Made by a program: the position numbers and the translations under genes. The notes under the pieces were generated by a model. The model saw only the letters and a program-made list of their open reading frames with translations. It searched no databases and was not told the origin of the DNA. From Nocardioides xinjiangensis (lineage in GTDB: Bacteria; Actinomycetota; Actinomycetes; Propionibacteriales; Nocardioidaceae): 64,000 nt of DNA. Shown here one piece after another: positions 19,453 to 28,578 of this stretch; position 1 is the stretch's first letter, and every line of letters begins with the position of its first letter. Where the stretch lies: positions 496,001 to 560,000 of the forward strand of contig NZ_JAFMSY010000001.1 of the NCBI RefSeq assembly GCF_017916455.1, read 5' to 3'.

Positions 19453-20553
19453 TCAGGTCGAGGTCGCGTTGCGCGCCAGGCGCTGCTGCAGCAGCACGGC
19501 GACGACGATGATCAGGCCCTTGGCAACCGCCTGGGTCGAGGTGTCCTGGTTGTTGAGGGTGAAGACGTTGTTGAGGGTGGCGAAGATCAGGACCCCGACG
19601 ACGGTGCCCACGATCGTGCCGCGGCCGCCGGTGAGGAGCGTGCCGCCGATGACCACGGCGGCGATGGCGTCGAGCTCCCAGAGGCTGCCGTGGGTCGAGC
19701 TGCCGACGGTCGTGCGGCTGACGAGCATGAGCGCCGCGAGCCCGCAGCAGACGCCGACCAGGACGTAGAGCATGACGGTGTGGCGGTTGACGTTGATGCC
19801 CGCCAGGCGAGCAGCCTCGGGGTTGCCGCCGACGGCGAGGGTGCGCCGGCCGAACGTCGTCCGGTTGAGCAGCACCCATCCGGCGATGGAGACGAGCGCG
19901 AAGATGATCACCAGGAGCGGCACGCCGAGGACGTCGGCGCCGAAGAAGTCCTTGAACCCGTCGACGGTGACGATCTGCGTGCGACGCTCGGAGATGATCT
20001 CGGCGAGACCTCGGGCGGCGGCGAGCATCGCGAGCGTGGTGATGAAGGGGACCACCTTGCCGTAGGCGATCACCAACCCGTTGATCAGCCCCGCTCCGGC
20101 GCCCACCGCCAGGGCCGCGAACACCATGACGATCCAGTGGTTGTCGGTGGCCATGGTCTGGGTGGCGAAGGTCGTCGCCCACACCGAGCAGAGGGCCACC
20201 AGTGCCCCCACCGACAGGTCGATGCCGCCACCGGTGATGACGAACGTCATGCCGATCGCGACCACGCCGAGCGCCGAGGCGAAGCGCAGGATGGTCAGCG
20301 TGTTGTCGAGGCTGGCGAAGCGGTCGCCGGCCGTGATGAGGCCGGCCGCGCAGATCAGCAGCAGCGCGACCACCAGGCCGAGGTTGCGCCCGAACGGGCC
20401 GCTCATGAGCCCGGCTGCACCTCCTCCCGCGTGCTCGGTCTCGGCTGCGGCGCGCTCGACCTGGACGGTGTCCCGCGTCGGGGCGACGGTGTTCTCGACG
20501 TCTCCCAGGTGGCGCGCGCGCTCGGCGCCCTGGCTCGTACCCTGCTCGCTCAT
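19453..20553 (-). CDS. sugar ABC transporter permease (RbsC/XylH type)
   Basis: A 366-residue permease with a polar N-terminal extension of about 55 residues and 8-10 membrane helices. Family signatures: ITGGGIDLSVGALVALCSV, YGKVVPFITTLAMLAAARG, FGRRTLAVGGNPEAARLAGI and GGTLLTGGRGTIVGTVVGV. The ATG at 20553 overlaps the ATPase stop (ATGA). A 114-bp gap precedes the receptor gene. It forms the membrane pore of the pentose importer. Confidence 0.93.
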   Translation of the reverse strand: MSEQGTSQGAERARHLGDVENTVAPTRDTVQVERAAAETEHAGGGAAGLMSGPFGRNLGLVVALLLICAAGLITAGDRFASLDNTLTILRFASALGVVAIGMTFVITGGGIDLSVGALVALCSVWATTFATQTMATDNHWIVMVFAALAVGAGAGLINGLVIAYGKVVPFITTLAMLAAARGLAEIISERRTQIVTVDGFKDFFGADVLGVPLLVIIFALVSIAGWVLLNRTTFGRRTLAVGGNPEAARLAGINVNRHTVMLYVLVGVCCGLAALMLVSRTTVGSSTHGSLWELDAIAAVVIGGTLLTGGRGTIVGTVVGVLIFATLNNVFTLNNQDTSTQAVAKGLIIVVAVLLQQRLARNATST

Positions 20554-22061
20554 GCGACCTTTCCTTCCATGACCAGGTCCAGGACCCGCGACTCGTCGAT
20601 CTCGGTTGCCGGCCCCTCGTGCACGACACGGCCCTCGCGGACCACGAGGACCCGGTCCGCGAGCCCGAGCACCTCCTCCACCTCGCTCGACACCAGGACC
20701 ACGGCGACACCGGAGTCGGCGAGCGAGCGCACGAGGGCGTAGATCTCGGCGCGGGCGCCGACGTCCACCCCTCGGGTCGGCTCGTCCAGCAGCAGCACCC
20801 GGCACTCCCGGAGCAGCCACCTGGCGAGCACGACCTTCTGCTGGTTGCCGCCCGAGAGGAGGCGCACGAGGCGATCGACTCCTGCCGGACGGACGTCGAG
20901 GGACTCCGTGAGCTCGGTGGCGCGCTTGCGCTCGGAGCGGCTGTCGAGCAGCCCGAGGCGGCTGAAGCGGCTCATCGAGGACACGGTGATGTTGCGGTAG
21001 ACGGCCTGGTCGAGCAGCAGGCCCTGCGACTTGCGCTCCTCCGGGCAGAGGCCCATGCCGGCCTTGACGGCGGCGGGGACCGAGCCGCGGCGCAGCTCCT
21101 TGCCGTTGACGCGCACCCGTCCGGCGGAGGCGCGGCGAGCGCCGTAGAGCGTCTCGATGATCTCCGAGCGCCCGGCGCCGACGAGTCCGGCCAGTCCGAC
21201 GATCTCGCCCGCGCGCACCTTCAGGTCCACGCCGGAGAAGACGCCCGGCAGCGCGAGCCCCTCGACCTCCAGGACCGTCGCCGCGTCCGCCGGCACGGCC
21301 TCGCCGCGAGGCGGGAAGACGTACTCGATGGAGCGACCGGTCATCAGCTTGATGAGCTCGCTCGTGGGTGTCTGGTCGACCGCGAGGCCGGTCGCGACGG
21401 TGCTGCCGTCCTTGAGGACCGTGATCCGGTCCCCGATCCGGCGGATCTCGTCGAGGCGGTGGGAGATGTAGACCACCGCCACCCCCTCGGCGGTGAGGTC
21501 GCGGATCACCCGGAAGAGGTTGTCGACCTCGCCCTGGTCGAGCACGGCGGAGGGCTCGTCGAGGACGAGCAGACGCGTGTCCTGCGACAGTGCCCGCGCC
21601 ATGCTGACGATCTGCTGCGCGGCCGGGGACAGCCGGCCCACGGAACGCGTCGCCGGGATCTCGCCGTGCCCCAGCCGGGCGAGCAGCTCGCGGGTGCGGC
21701 GGAGCGTCTCGGAGCGCTGGCTGAAGCCGCCCCGGCTCAGCTCGTGGCCGAGGAAGATGTTCTCGGCGACACTCAGGTCCGGGACCAGGTCGAGCTCCTG
21801 GTAGATCGTCGAGATGCCGAGGTCCATCGCGGCCTGCGGGGTGCCGAGCGCGACCGGCTGTCCCTCCCAGAGGATCTCGCCCTCGTCGGGCTGGTAGCTC
21901 GCGGACAGGATCTTGATCAGGGTGGACTTGCCGGCGCCGTTCTGGCCGAGGAGGCAGTGCACCTCGCCCGCACGGACCTCGAGCTCGACGCCGCCGAGGG
22001 CGAGCACGCCGGGGAACCGCTTGACGATGCCGCGCATCGTCAGCAGTGGGGAGTCGGTCAT
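20550..22061 (-). CDS. sugar ABC transporter ATP-binding protein, two fused nucleotide-binding domains (RbsA/XylG type)
   Basis: A 503-residue tandem ATPase. Domain 1 has Walker A GQNGAGKST, a diverged signature (LSPAAQQIV), Walker B LLVLDEPSAVLD and H-loop YISHR. Domain 2 has the degenerate Walker A GLVGAGRSE usual for RbsA-type proteins, signature LSGGNQQKVVLA and Walker B VLLLDEPTRGVDVGA. It starts at ATG 22061, overlapping the stop of the ROK repressor, and its own stop overlaps the permease start. It energises pentose uptake. Confidence 0.95.
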   Translation of the reverse strand: MTDSPLLTMRGIVKRFPGVLALGGVELEVRAGEVHCLLGQNGAGKSTLIKILSASYQPDEGEILWEGQPVALGTPQAAMDLGISTIYQELDLVPDLSVAENIFLGHELSRGGFSQRSETLRRTRELLARLGHGEIPATRSVGRLSPAAQQIVSMARALSQDTRLLVLDEPSAVLDQGEVDNLFRVIRDLTAEGVAVVYISHRLDEIRRIGDRITVLKDGSTVATGLAVDQTPTSELIKLMTGRSIEYVFPPRGEAVPADAATVLEVEGLALPGVFSGVDLKVRAGEIVGLAGLVGAGRSEIIETLYGARRASAGRVRVNGKELRRGSVPAAVKAGMGLCPEERKSQGLLLDQAVYRNITVSSMSRFSRLGLLDSRSERKRATELTESLDVRPAGVDRLVRLLSGGNQQKVVLARWLLRECRVLLLDEPTRGVDVGARAEIYALVRSLADSGVAVVLVSSEVEEVLGLADRVLVVREGRVVHEGPATEIDESRVLDLVMEGKVA

Positions 22062-23329
22062 GGGAGCACCTCCAGGGCGTGGCCCACACGCGGGACCAGG
22101 GTGGGGTCGTCGTAGACGTGGTCGATGGCCACCGCGGCGGCGCCGTGGACGGCCGCGGAGAAGCCGAGGGTCGAGAGGCCGATGCGGGTCCCGCCGGCGC
22201 CGGGGGCGAGCACGCCGGTCGCGAGCTCGGCCTCGACCTCGTCGCGGATCCACTCGCCCACCTCGCCGAGGTAGCCCGAGAGCACGATCATCCCGGGATT
22301 GAGGACGTTGGTCAGGAGCGCGGCCCCGATGCCGACCCACCGGCCGATCTCGCGCAGGGCCGCGAGGGTGCGCTCGTCGCCCGCGGCGGCGCGACGGGTG
22401 ATCTCGCCGACCTTTCCCTCCAGGTCGAGCAGCGGCGAGCGGAGCAGGTCGTCCTCGCCCTCGGCTACCAGCTCGATGAGGCGGCTGAGGCCGATGACCG
22501 TCTCCCAGCACCCGGTCCGGCCACAGCCGCAGCGGTCGCCGTCGCGGTCGACGATCATGTGGCCGAACTCGCCGGCGTAGCCGCGCCGGCCAGGGAAGGG
22601 CCGTCCGTCGGCGACGATGCCGCCGCCGATGCCCACCTCGCCGTGCAGGACCAGGATGTCGCGGCGCTCCGGGTCGCCCGGCGTGGCCTCGGCGACGGCG
22701 GCGAGGTTGGCCTCGTTGGCCACCTCGAGGCGGTAGCCCGGGTCGGAAAGCTTGCTGCGCAGGAGCCCGGCGAGCGCGACGTCCTGCCAGCCGAGGTTGG
22801 CCGCGACGGGGACCGTGCCGCGGTCGTGGTCGACCAGCCCGGCGACGCCGACGACGGCCGAGACCGGCGTGCCACCGAGGTCGGCGAGGTCGGCGAGGGT
22901 GCCCTGGAGGAGCTCGACGAGCCGGTCGATGACCTCGTCGGGCTCCAGGCCCCTGGTGTCGACGGAGGTGCGCCGCTCGCTCACCACGACCCCGGCCAGG
23001 TCGACGGCGCGGGTGGAGACGTGGTGCACGTTGATCTCCGCGCCGAGACCGTAGGCGCCGGCGCCGTCGATCTCGACGATCGTGCCCGGCCGGCCGACGG
23101 CTCCGCGCTCGGCGCTGCCCTCGCGGACCAGGCCGCGCTCGAGGAGCTCGCCGACCAGGCTGGAGACGGTGGCTTTGTTCAGGCCCAGGTCCGACGCGAG
23201 CCGGGCCCTGGACCGCGGGCCGTCCTCGCGGAGGCTGCGGAGGAGGAGGGACAGGTTGGCGCGACGGACGGTGCCCTGGTCGGCACCGCCGTTGCTGGTC
23301 GAGGACCAGCCGTCACGCAGCTGCGACAT
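22058..23329 (-). CDS. xylR: ROK-family transcriptional repressor, XylR-like
   Basis: A 423-residue ROK repressor. The winged-helix N-terminus (about 20-80) contains RARLASDLGLNKATVSSLV. The kinase-like fold follows, with GAEINVHHVS, VGVAGLVDHDRG, GEVGIGGGIV and the zinc motif RCGCGRTGCWE after GEFGHM. Its promoter region carries a perfect repeat whose half-sites (TTAGTTTG / CAAACTAA, 9-nt spacer) equal those of the Bacillus XylR operator as I know it, which is why I call it XylR-like. It is the first gene of the transporter operon and thus autoregulated. Xylose as inducer is inferred. Confidence 0.9.
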   Translation of the reverse strand: MSQLRDGWSSTSNGGADQGTVRRANLSLLLRSLREDGPRSRARLASDLGLNKATVSSLVGELLERGLVREGSAERGAVGRPGTIVEIDGAGAYGLGAEINVHHVSTRAVDLAGVVVSERRTSVDTRGLEPDEVIDRLVELLQGTLADLADLGGTPVSAVVGVAGLVDHDRGTVPVAANLGWQDVALAGLLRSKLSDPGYRLEVANEANLAAVAEATPGDPERRDILVLHGEVGIGGGIVADGRPFPGRRGYAGEFGHMIVDRDGDRCGCGRTGCWETVIGLSRLIELVAEGEDDLLRSPLLDLEGKVGEITRRAAAGDERTLAALREIGRWVGIGAALLTNVLNPGMIVLSGYLGEVGEWIRDEVEAELATGVLAPGAGGTRIGLSTLGFSAAVHGAAAVAIDHVYDDPTLVPRVGHALEVLP

Positions 23330-23345
23330 CCCAGGCTCCGTCCCG

Positions 23346-23361
23346 TGTGACCGGTGTCACC
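23346..23361. promoter_or_regulatory. CRP/GlxR-like site upstream of the ROK repressor
   Basis: TGTGA-CCGGTG-TCACC matches the CRP-family consensus TGTGA-N6-TCACA at 9 of 10 specified bases. It lies between the ROK start codon and the XylR-type operator. Carbon-status control is a reasonable inference. Confidence 0.55.
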
Positions 23362-23390
23362 ACTTAGTTTGATGGACCGCCAAACTAAGT
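23362..23390. promoter_or_regulatory. perfect XylR-type operator
   Basis: ACTTAGTTTG (23362-23371) and CAAACTAAGT (23381-23390) form a perfect 10-bp inverted repeat with a 9-nt spacer, 32 bp upstream of the ROK start codon. Half-sites and spacing equal the known XylR operator layout. I saw no second copy before xylB, the receptor gene or the oxidoreductase gene. Confidence 0.85.
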
Positions 23391-23391
23391 C

Positions 23392-23407
23392 GGTGACGCA
23401 CGTCACG
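23392..23407. promoter_or_regulatory. second CRP/GlxR-like site
   Basis: GTGA (23393-23396) and TCAC (23403-23406) are separated by 6 nt, matching the core of the CRP-family motif, with flanking bases off consensus. The centre is 46 bp from the first such site, on the far side of the operator. Confidence 0.5.
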
Positions 23408-23430
23408 TCAAGGACCTGGGCGCGGAAGTT

Positions 23431-24855
23431 TCAGGTGGTCCGGTCCAGGTGCCGCTCGCGCCCCTCCGCGTAGCGCAGCCGGATCGCGTGGACGGGATCC
23501 GCCTCGTAGCGGCGGGTGCCCTCGCGCTGCCAGACCGGCGCCTGGTCGGTCCCCGCCAGCGCCCAGGCCGCTTGGCGCGCCGCGCCGTCCGCGACGTACT
23601 CGCCGGGCGGGGGGACGTCGACCGGGATGCCGAGCACCTCGGCCGCGACCGTGCGGACGGCCTCGGAGGCAGCCGCCCCGCCGACCAGCAGCGCGCGGGC
23701 GGGGCGTACGCCAGTCGTCACGATCGCGTCCAGGCCGTCGGCGAGGCTGCACAGCAGGCCCTCGATCGCCGCACGAGCGAGCATCGGACGCGTCGCGGTC
23801 GCGAGCGTGAGGCCGTGCAGCGACCCGGTCGCCTCGGGCCGGTTCGGCGTGCGCTCCCCCTCCAGGTACGGCACCAGCGCGAGGCCGCCGGCTCCGGACG
23901 GGGCCTCGAGGGCAAGCGCCGAGAGCGTCTCGTGGTCCGTTCCGAGGATCCGCGCGGCCGCGTCGAGGACGCGAGCGCCGTTGAGGGTCGCGACGAGCGG
24001 CAGGAACAACCCGCTGGCGTCGGCGAAGCCCGCCACCGACCCGGTGGGGTCGAGCGGCGCCACGTCGGTGACGGCGGTGACGACCCCGGAGGTCCCGATG
24101 GAGACGACCACGTCGCCCTCCCCCGCCCCGAGGCCGAGGGCGGCTCCGGCGTTGTCCCCCGCCCCGGCGCCGAGGACGGCGCCGCCGCCCGTCGAGCCGG
24201 CGACGGCGCCGGGCTCGACGACCCGCGGCAGGTGGGGGACGGCACCGAAGGCGCGCTCGAGGAGGTCGGGGCGGTAGGCCCCGGTGGCGGCCGACCAGTA
24301 GCCCGTGCCGCTCGCGTCGCTGCGGTCGGTGGTGAGGTCGGCGAGGTCGCTGCTGCCGGAGAGCCTCCAGGTCAGCCAGTCGTGCGGGAGGCACACCGCG
24401 GCCGTGCGGCGCGCGCTCTCCGGCTCGTGCTCGGCGAGCCAGCGGAGCTTGGTGATCGTGAACGACGCCACCGGCACGACCCCGACGGCCTCGGCCCACG
24501 CGCGTCCCCCCTCGTCGGGGCCGCCGAGCTCGTCGACGAGGTCGCGAGCGGCGGCGGCCGAGCGGGTGTCGTTCCACAGCAGCGCCGGGCGGACGACCTG
24601 CCCGTCCTCATCGAGGCACACCATGCCGTGCTGCTGACCGCCGACGCTGACCGCGGCCACGTCGTCCAGCCCGCCGGCCTCGGCGACGGCCGCCTGCAGG
24701 GCCTCCCACCAGCGGTCCGGGTGCACCTCGGTGCCGTCGGGATGGCTCGCGCGTCCCTGCCGGAGGAGGCGGCCCGTCTCGGCGTCGCGGACGACGACCT
24801 TGCAGGACTGGGTGGAGGAGTCGATGCCGGCGACCAGCCGGGGCCCGTCAGTCAT
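23431..24855 (-). CDS. xylB: xylulokinase
   Basis: A 474-residue FGGY-family sugar kinase phosphorylating D-xylulose. It shows the phosphate-1 motif [13 protein letters not shown] at the N-terminus, [14 protein letters not shown] with the catalytic-region Gln-His, the ADP-binding segment [11 protein letters not shown] and the FGGY C-terminal region [23 protein letters not shown] hexamer TAGCAT at 24869-24864 lies 8 nt before the ATG, suggesting a nearly leaderless transcript. It is first in the xylose locus, 101 bp upstream of the repressor gene. No XylR-type operator is seen at its own start. Confidence 0.93.
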   Translation of the reverse strand: MTDGPRLVAGIDSSTQSCKVVVRDAETGRLLRQGRASHPDGTEVHPDRWWEALQAAVAEAGGLDDVAAVSVGGQQHGMVCLDEDGQVVRPALLWNDTRSAAAARDLVDELGGPDEGGRAWAEAVGVVPVASFTITKLRWLAEHEPESARRTAAVCLPHDWLTWRLSGSSDLADLTTDRSDASGTGYWSAATGAYRPDLLERAFGAVPHLPRVVEPGAVAGSTGGGAVLGAGAGDNAGAALGLGAGEGDVVVSIGTSGVVTAVTDVAPLDPTGSVAGFADASGLFLPLVATLNGARVLDAAARILGTDHETLSALALEAPSGAGGLALVPYLEGERTPNRPEATGSLHGLTLATATRPMLARAAIEGLLCSLADGLDAIVTTGVRPARALLVGGAAASEAVRTVAAEVLGIPVDVPPPGEYVADGAARQAAWALAGTDQAPVWQREGTRRYEADPVHAIRLRYAEGRERHLDRTT

Positions 24856-24920
24856 GGGCGCGGATGCTAGCCCACCGCGCCGGTCCGGCTCCGCCGCGAG
24901 CAGCCGGGCGCGAGACGACG

Positions 24921-24948
24921 AAGGGCCCGGTCTGCTGACCGGGCCCTT
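24921..24948 (-). terminator. intrinsic-like terminator after the tRNA pair
   Basis: AAGGGCCCGGT (24921-24931) and ACCGGGCCCTT (24938-24948) form a perfect 11-bp stem with a 6-nt loop, starting 12 nt past the tRNA-Glu end. The A/T-ended stem gives a short U-containing 3' side on the tRNA strand. Confidence 0.75.
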
Positions 24949-24960
24949 CCTCGTGCGTTG

Positions 24961-25033
24961 TACCCCCGACCGGATTTGAACCGGCGTTACCGCCGTGAGA
25001 GGGCGACGTCCTAGGCCGCTAGACGACGGGGGC
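24961..25033 (-). tRNA. tRNA-Glu (anticodon CTC)
   Basis: A 73-nt cloverleaf on the minus strand. The acceptor stem GCCCCCG pairs with CGGGGGT (one G-U), the anticodon loop is CTCTCAC within a GTCGCC-type stem, and the T arm is GCCGGTTCAAATCCGGT. CCA is not encoded. It lies 86 nt after tRNA-Gln and near gltX. Confidence 0.95.
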
Positions 25034-25119
25034 TTGCACTGCCGCTCTGCGAGCGACGGAGCGAGACTCTATCGAAGATGGAGTGCCGCTCCAAATCCGG
25101 CTCTCGTTCTCCGGATCCG

Positions 25120-25191
25120 CTGGGGTACTAGGACTCGAACCTAGAACAACTGAACCAGAATCAGCCGTGTTGCCAATTACACCATACCCCA
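25120..25191 (-). tRNA. tRNA-Gln (anticodon CTG)
   Basis: A 72-nt cloverleaf on the minus strand. The acceptor begins TGGGGTA and ends TACCCCAG, the anticodon loop is TTCTGGT, and the T arm is CTAGGTTCGAGTCCTAG. CCA is not encoded. It probably forms one transcript with tRNA-Glu. Confidence 0.95.
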
Positions 25192-25223
25192 TGGGGGTAT
25201 CGGATCGCTCCGACCACCCACGT

Positions 25224-25250
25224 GGTTCTGCCACAGAACTCTGCAGAACC
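25224..25250. promoter_or_regulatory. interleaved palindromes upstream of tRNA-Gln
   Basis: GGTTCTGC (25224-25231) and GCAGAACC (25243-25250) form an 8-bp inverted repeat. A second repeat, GTTCTG-CCA-CAGAAC (25225-25239), overlaps it. The block sits between the CPBP stop codon and the tRNA start, so it may be a terminator stem for gltX-CPBP or a control site for the tRNAs. Confidence 0.4.
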
Positions 25251-25261
25251 GACCCCGAACG

Positions 25262-26266
25262 TTACACGCGCGGTGGTGGCACGGCCAAAACGGGGTCGGC
25301 CTCAGGAGGAGGCAGCGCTCCCCCGACGGGCGGCCCCTGGGTGACCAGGCCCATCGCCCTGGCCACCGCCACCGCGAGCCCGAGGTAGACCAGCGACTGG
25401 GTCAGCGTGGACAGGATCGTCCACCAGCTGCTGCCGCCCTCGGCGTTGAGTGCCGTGGTGAGGTCGCCGAACGCCAGCGCGAGACCGAAGGCGAGGAAGT
25501 TGTTGAGCACGTGCATCGCGATGGGCGCCTCGAGACCGCCGGTGCGGATGACGAGGATGCCCGCCACCACGCCGAAGGCGAAGCGGTCGAAGAAGACGGG
25601 CCAGTCCTGCGAGAGGCCGTGGAAGAGCGCGAAGATGAGCGCTGGTCCGAGCACCGCCAGGGCCTGCGAGGTGCGGCGCGCCCACACCAGCGAGCCGAAC
25701 GCCTGGGTGAGGTAGCCGCGGAACAGGTACTCCTCCCCCGCGGCCTGCAGCGGCGTGAGCAGCAGGATCACGATGAGGAAGTCGCGGGTGCGCGTCGTGA
25801 AGTCGTTGACCTCGCCGACCGGCGCCTCCCCCGGGTCGAGCGGCAGCAGCAGGCCGACGCCGAGCGAGGCGAGCAGGGCCACGACCGACAGGCCGAGGCA
25901 GACGACGAGGTAGCCCCACCGCAGCCGCGGTGCGACCGACGACACCCAGCGCGGCTTGAGCCGGTGCAGCCACCAGGTCACCACGAAGGTGAGGGGGATC
26001 GCGGCGGCGATCACCACGTTGAGCAGCGCAAGCCCCGTGGGCGTGGCCTCCGAGGTCACGTCGAGGACCGCGGTGGCCTCGTCGACCGTCCTGCCGAGCG
26101 CCAGCAGGGCGGCGAAGAAGGCCCCGCCGGCCGCCAGGGGGACGACGGCGAACACGAGGAGCAGCAGCAGCAGCGAGCCGACGACCGAGCGCCAGGCGCC
26201 GGGGCGACCGACGCGGTGCAGCTGGTGGTACTGCGGCCGGAAGGACGGGTCGAGGGGGGCGGGCAC
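25262..26266 (-). CDS. CPBP-family intramembrane glutamic endopeptidase
   Basis: A 334-residue membrane protein with about 7-8 helices, related to prenyl-endopeptidase Rce1. The active-site motifs of the CAAX/Abi (CPBP) family are present: EEYLFRG (Glu-Glu), a helix with LIFALFHG, and HVLNN. The Pro-rich C-terminus is cytoplasmic-looking. It begins 3 bp after the gltX stop, so it belongs to that operon. Targets of bacterial CPBP proteins are mostly unknown; none is suggested by context here. Confidence 0.92.
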   Translation of the reverse strand: MPAPLDPSFRPQYHQLHRVGRPGAWRSVVGSLLLLLLVFAVVPLAAGGAFFAALLALGRTVDEATAVLDVTSEATPTGLALLNVVIAAAIPLTFVVTWWLHRLKPRWVSSVAPRLRWGYLVVCLGLSVVALLASLGVGLLLPLDPGEAPVGEVNDFTTRTRDFLIVILLLTPLQAAGEEYLFRGYLTQAFGSLVWARRTSQALAVLGPALIFALFHGLSQDWPVFFDRFAFGVVAGILVIRTGGLEAPIAMHVLNNFLAFGLALAFGDLTTALNAEGGSSWWTILSTLTQSLVYLGLAVAVARAMGLVTQGPPVGGALPPPEADPVLAVPPPRV

Positions 26267-26269
26267 GAC

Positions 26270-27724
26270 TCAGCCGGACATCGCGTCGTGCAGCCGGGCG
26301 AGCGACCGGTCGCGGCCGAGCAGCTCCATGGACTCGAACAGCGGCGGGCTGACCTTGCGGCCGGTCACGGCGATGCGGACGGGACCGAAGGCGACGCGCG
26401 GCTTGAGACCGAGGCCGTCGATGAGCGCCGCACGCAGCGCCTCGTCGATCGCCGCGGTGCTCCAGGTCTCGACCGCCGACAGCGCGTCGTGCGCGGCCTT
26501 GACCACGTCCCGGCCGGCCTCGTCGATCTCCTCGTGCCGCGCGAAGTCGGCCTCGTCGACGAAGAGGAAGTCGAGCATCGTCGCGGCCTCGGTGAGCTTG
26601 TTGATGCGCTCGGCCACGAGCGGCATCGCCAGCTCGAGCAGCTGCGCGTCGGCGTCGCTGACCGGGTCGCCGACAACACCTGCCTCCTTCAGGAACGGCA
26701 GCACGCGGTGGGTCACCTCGTCGAGGGGCAGCAGCCGCATCTGGGAGGCGTTGATCGCCTCGGCCTTCTTGAGGTCGAAGCGGGCCGGGTTGGGGTTGAC
26801 GTCGGCGATGTCGAACGCCTCGACCATCTCGGCCATCGAGAAGACGTCGCGGTCGCCGGCGATCGACCAGCCGAGCAGCGCGAGGTAGTTGAGCAGGCCC
26901 TCGGGCAGGAAGCCCTGCTCCCGGTAGGCCAGCGCGTGCGCCTCGGGGTCGCGCTTGGACAGCTTCTTGTTGCCCTGGCCCATCACGTACGGGAGGTGGC
27001 CGTAGGCCGGCACCTGCTCGGCGATCCCCAGCTCCACGAGCGCCTCGAAGAGCGCGAGCTGGCGCGGCGTGCTGGACAGCAGGTCCTCGCCGCGCAGCAC
27101 GTGAGTGATCTGCATCAGTGCGTCGTCGACCGGGTTGACCAGCGTGTAGAGCGGGTCGCCGTTGGCGCGCGAGAGCGCGTAGTCGGGGACGTTCTCGGTC
27201 TCGAAGGTGATGTCGCCGCGCACGAGGTCGTGCCAGGTGATCGAGCCGTCGGGCATCCGGAACCGGACGACCGGCGAGCGGCCCTCGGCCTCGAAGGCCG
27301 CGCGCTGCTCGTCGGTGAGGTCGCGGCAGAAGCCGTCGTAGCCCTGCATCTTCGAGCCCGACGCCTTGCGGCGGGCGTCGACCTCCTCGGTCGTGCAGAA
27401 GCAGTCGTAGGTGTACGACGACGCGCGCAGCCGGGCGAGCACGTCGCGGTAGACCGCGCCGCGCTCGCTCTGCCGGTAGGGGCCGTGCGGGCCGCCGACC
27501 TCGATGCCCTCGTCCCAGTCGAGGCCGAGCCAGCGCCAGAGCTCCAGGATCGCGTCGTAGGACTCCTGGGTGCTGCGCTCGCGGTCGGTGTCCTCCATCC
27601 GGAAGACGATCTGCCCGCCGTGGTGGCGCGCGAAGGCCCAGTTGAACAGGGCGGTGCGCACCAGGCCGACGTGGGGCGAGCCGGTGGGCGAGGGGCAGAA
27701 ACGGACGCGGACGGGGCTCGTCAT
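26270..27724 (-). CDS. gltX: glutamyl-tRNA synthetase
   Basis: A 484-residue class I synthetase charging tRNA-Glu. The HIGH-type motif is [11 protein letters not shown] near residue 12 and the KMSKS-type loop is [21 protein letters not shown] and [13 protein letters not shown] are typical GluRS segments, followed by the C-terminal anticodon-binding domain. It lies 7 bp after the fumarylacetoacetase-family gene and 3 bp before the CPBP gene, with its tRNA-Glu substrate encoded just downstream on the same strand. Confidence 0.97.
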   Translation of the reverse strand: MTSPVRVRFCPSPTGSPHVGLVRTALFNWAFARHHGGQIVFRMEDTDRERSTQESYDAILELWRWLGLDWDEGIEVGGPHGPYRQSERGAVYRDVLARLRASSYTYDCFCTTEEVDARRKASGSKMQGYDGFCRDLTDEQRAAFEAEGRSPVVRFRMPDGSITWHDLVRGDITFETENVPDYALSRANGDPLYTLVNPVDDALMQITHVLRGEDLLSSTPRQLALFEALVELGIAEQVPAYGHLPYVMGQGNKKLSKRDPEAHALAYREQGFLPEGLLNYLALLGWSIAGDRDVFSMAEMVEAFDIADVNPNPARFDLKKAEAINASQMRLLPLDEVTHRVLPFLKEAGVVGDPVSDADAQLLELAMPLVAERINKLTEAATMLDFLFVDEADFARHEEIDEAGRDVVKAAHDALSAVETWSTAAIDEALRAALIDGLGLKPRVAFGPVRIAVTGRKVSPPLFESMELLGRDRSLARLHDAMSG

Positions 27725-27731
27725 GGGGTAC

Positions 27732-28544
27732 TCAGCTTCTCTGGGCTACGGGGTTGGTCAGGGCGCCGATGCCGGCGATCGAGATCTCGACCTCGTCGCC
27801 GACCTGCATCGGACCGACGCCCTCGGGGGTGCCGGTGAGGATCACGTCGCCGGGCAGCAGCGTCATCACCGAGGACACGTGGGCGACCAGCGTCGGCACG
27901 TCGAAGATCATGTCCGCGGTCGTGCCGTCCTGCACGACGTCGCCGTTGAGGTAGGTCTGGACCGCGCGCCCGTCGGCGAAGTGCTGGGGGTCGAGGTCGG
28001 TCTCGATCCACGGCCCGAGCGGGCAGAACGAGTCGAACCCCTTGGCCCGGGTGAACTGCACGTCGGAGCGCTGCAGGTCGCGCGCCGTCACGTCGTTGGC
28101 GATCGTGTAGCCGAAGATCACGTCGGTGGCCTGCTCGGCGGGGACGTCGCGGCAGATCCGCCCGATGACGACCGCGAGCTCGCCCTCGTAGTGCAGGTCA
28201 CCGGTCTGCGGCGGGTAGAAGATCGGGTCGCCCGGACCGATCACGGTCGTGTTGGGCTTGAGGAACATCAGCGGCTCGGCGGGCAGGTCGTTGCCGAGCT
28301 CGGCCGCGTGGGCGGCGTAGTTGCGGCCGATGCCGACGACCTTGCTGCGCGGGATGATCGGCGCGATGAGGCGTACGTCGCTCAGCCGGTGCTCCTCCTC
28401 GACGAGCTTGACGCCGACGTAGAGCGGGTCGCCCGCGAGGGTCACGACCACGGAGTCGTCGGCCGGCTGGCCGAACTCGTCGACCTCACCGGTGACGACG
28501 CCGAAGCGGGGCTCCTCGCCCGTGCTGAACCGACAGATGCGCAT
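27732..28544 (-). CDS. fumarylacetoacetate hydrolase-family protein
   Basis: A 270-residue FAH-fold enzyme. Metal ligands are in [13 protein letters not shown] (Glu-x-Glu) and [11 protein letters not shown] (Asp), with the family motifs [12 protein letters not shown] and [10 protein letters not shown]. Homologues hydrolyse or decarboxylate acylpyruvates or catechol-pathway keto acids; the exact reaction cannot be read here. The ATG at 28544 lies 6 nt after the hexamer TAGCCT (28556-28551), consistent with a leaderless mRNA. It is the first gene of the gltX operon. Confidence 0.92.
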   Translation of the reverse strand: MRICRFSTGEEPRFGVVTGEVDEFGQPADDSVVVTLAGDPLYVGVKLVEEEHRLSDVRLIAPIIPRSKVVGIGRNYAAHAAELGNDLPAEPLMFLKPNTTVIGPGDPIFYPPQTGDLHYEGELAVVIGRICRDVPAEQATDVIFGYTIANDVTARDLQRSDVQFTRAKGFDSFCPLGPWIETDLDPQHFADGRAVQTYLNGDVVQDGTTADMIFDVPTLVAHVSSVMTLLPGDVILTGTPEGVGPMQVGDEVEISIAGIGALTNPVAQRS

Positions 28545-28578
28545 GCGCCGAGGCTATCCAACGCTCGGCAGCCGGCAG

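Noticed and set aside
22089..22511. Upstream extensions of the ATPase and permease frames in the sugar operon
   Set aside because: They run through the preceding genes in shifted frames; the ATGA overlaps at 22058-22061 and 20550-20553 define natural starts.
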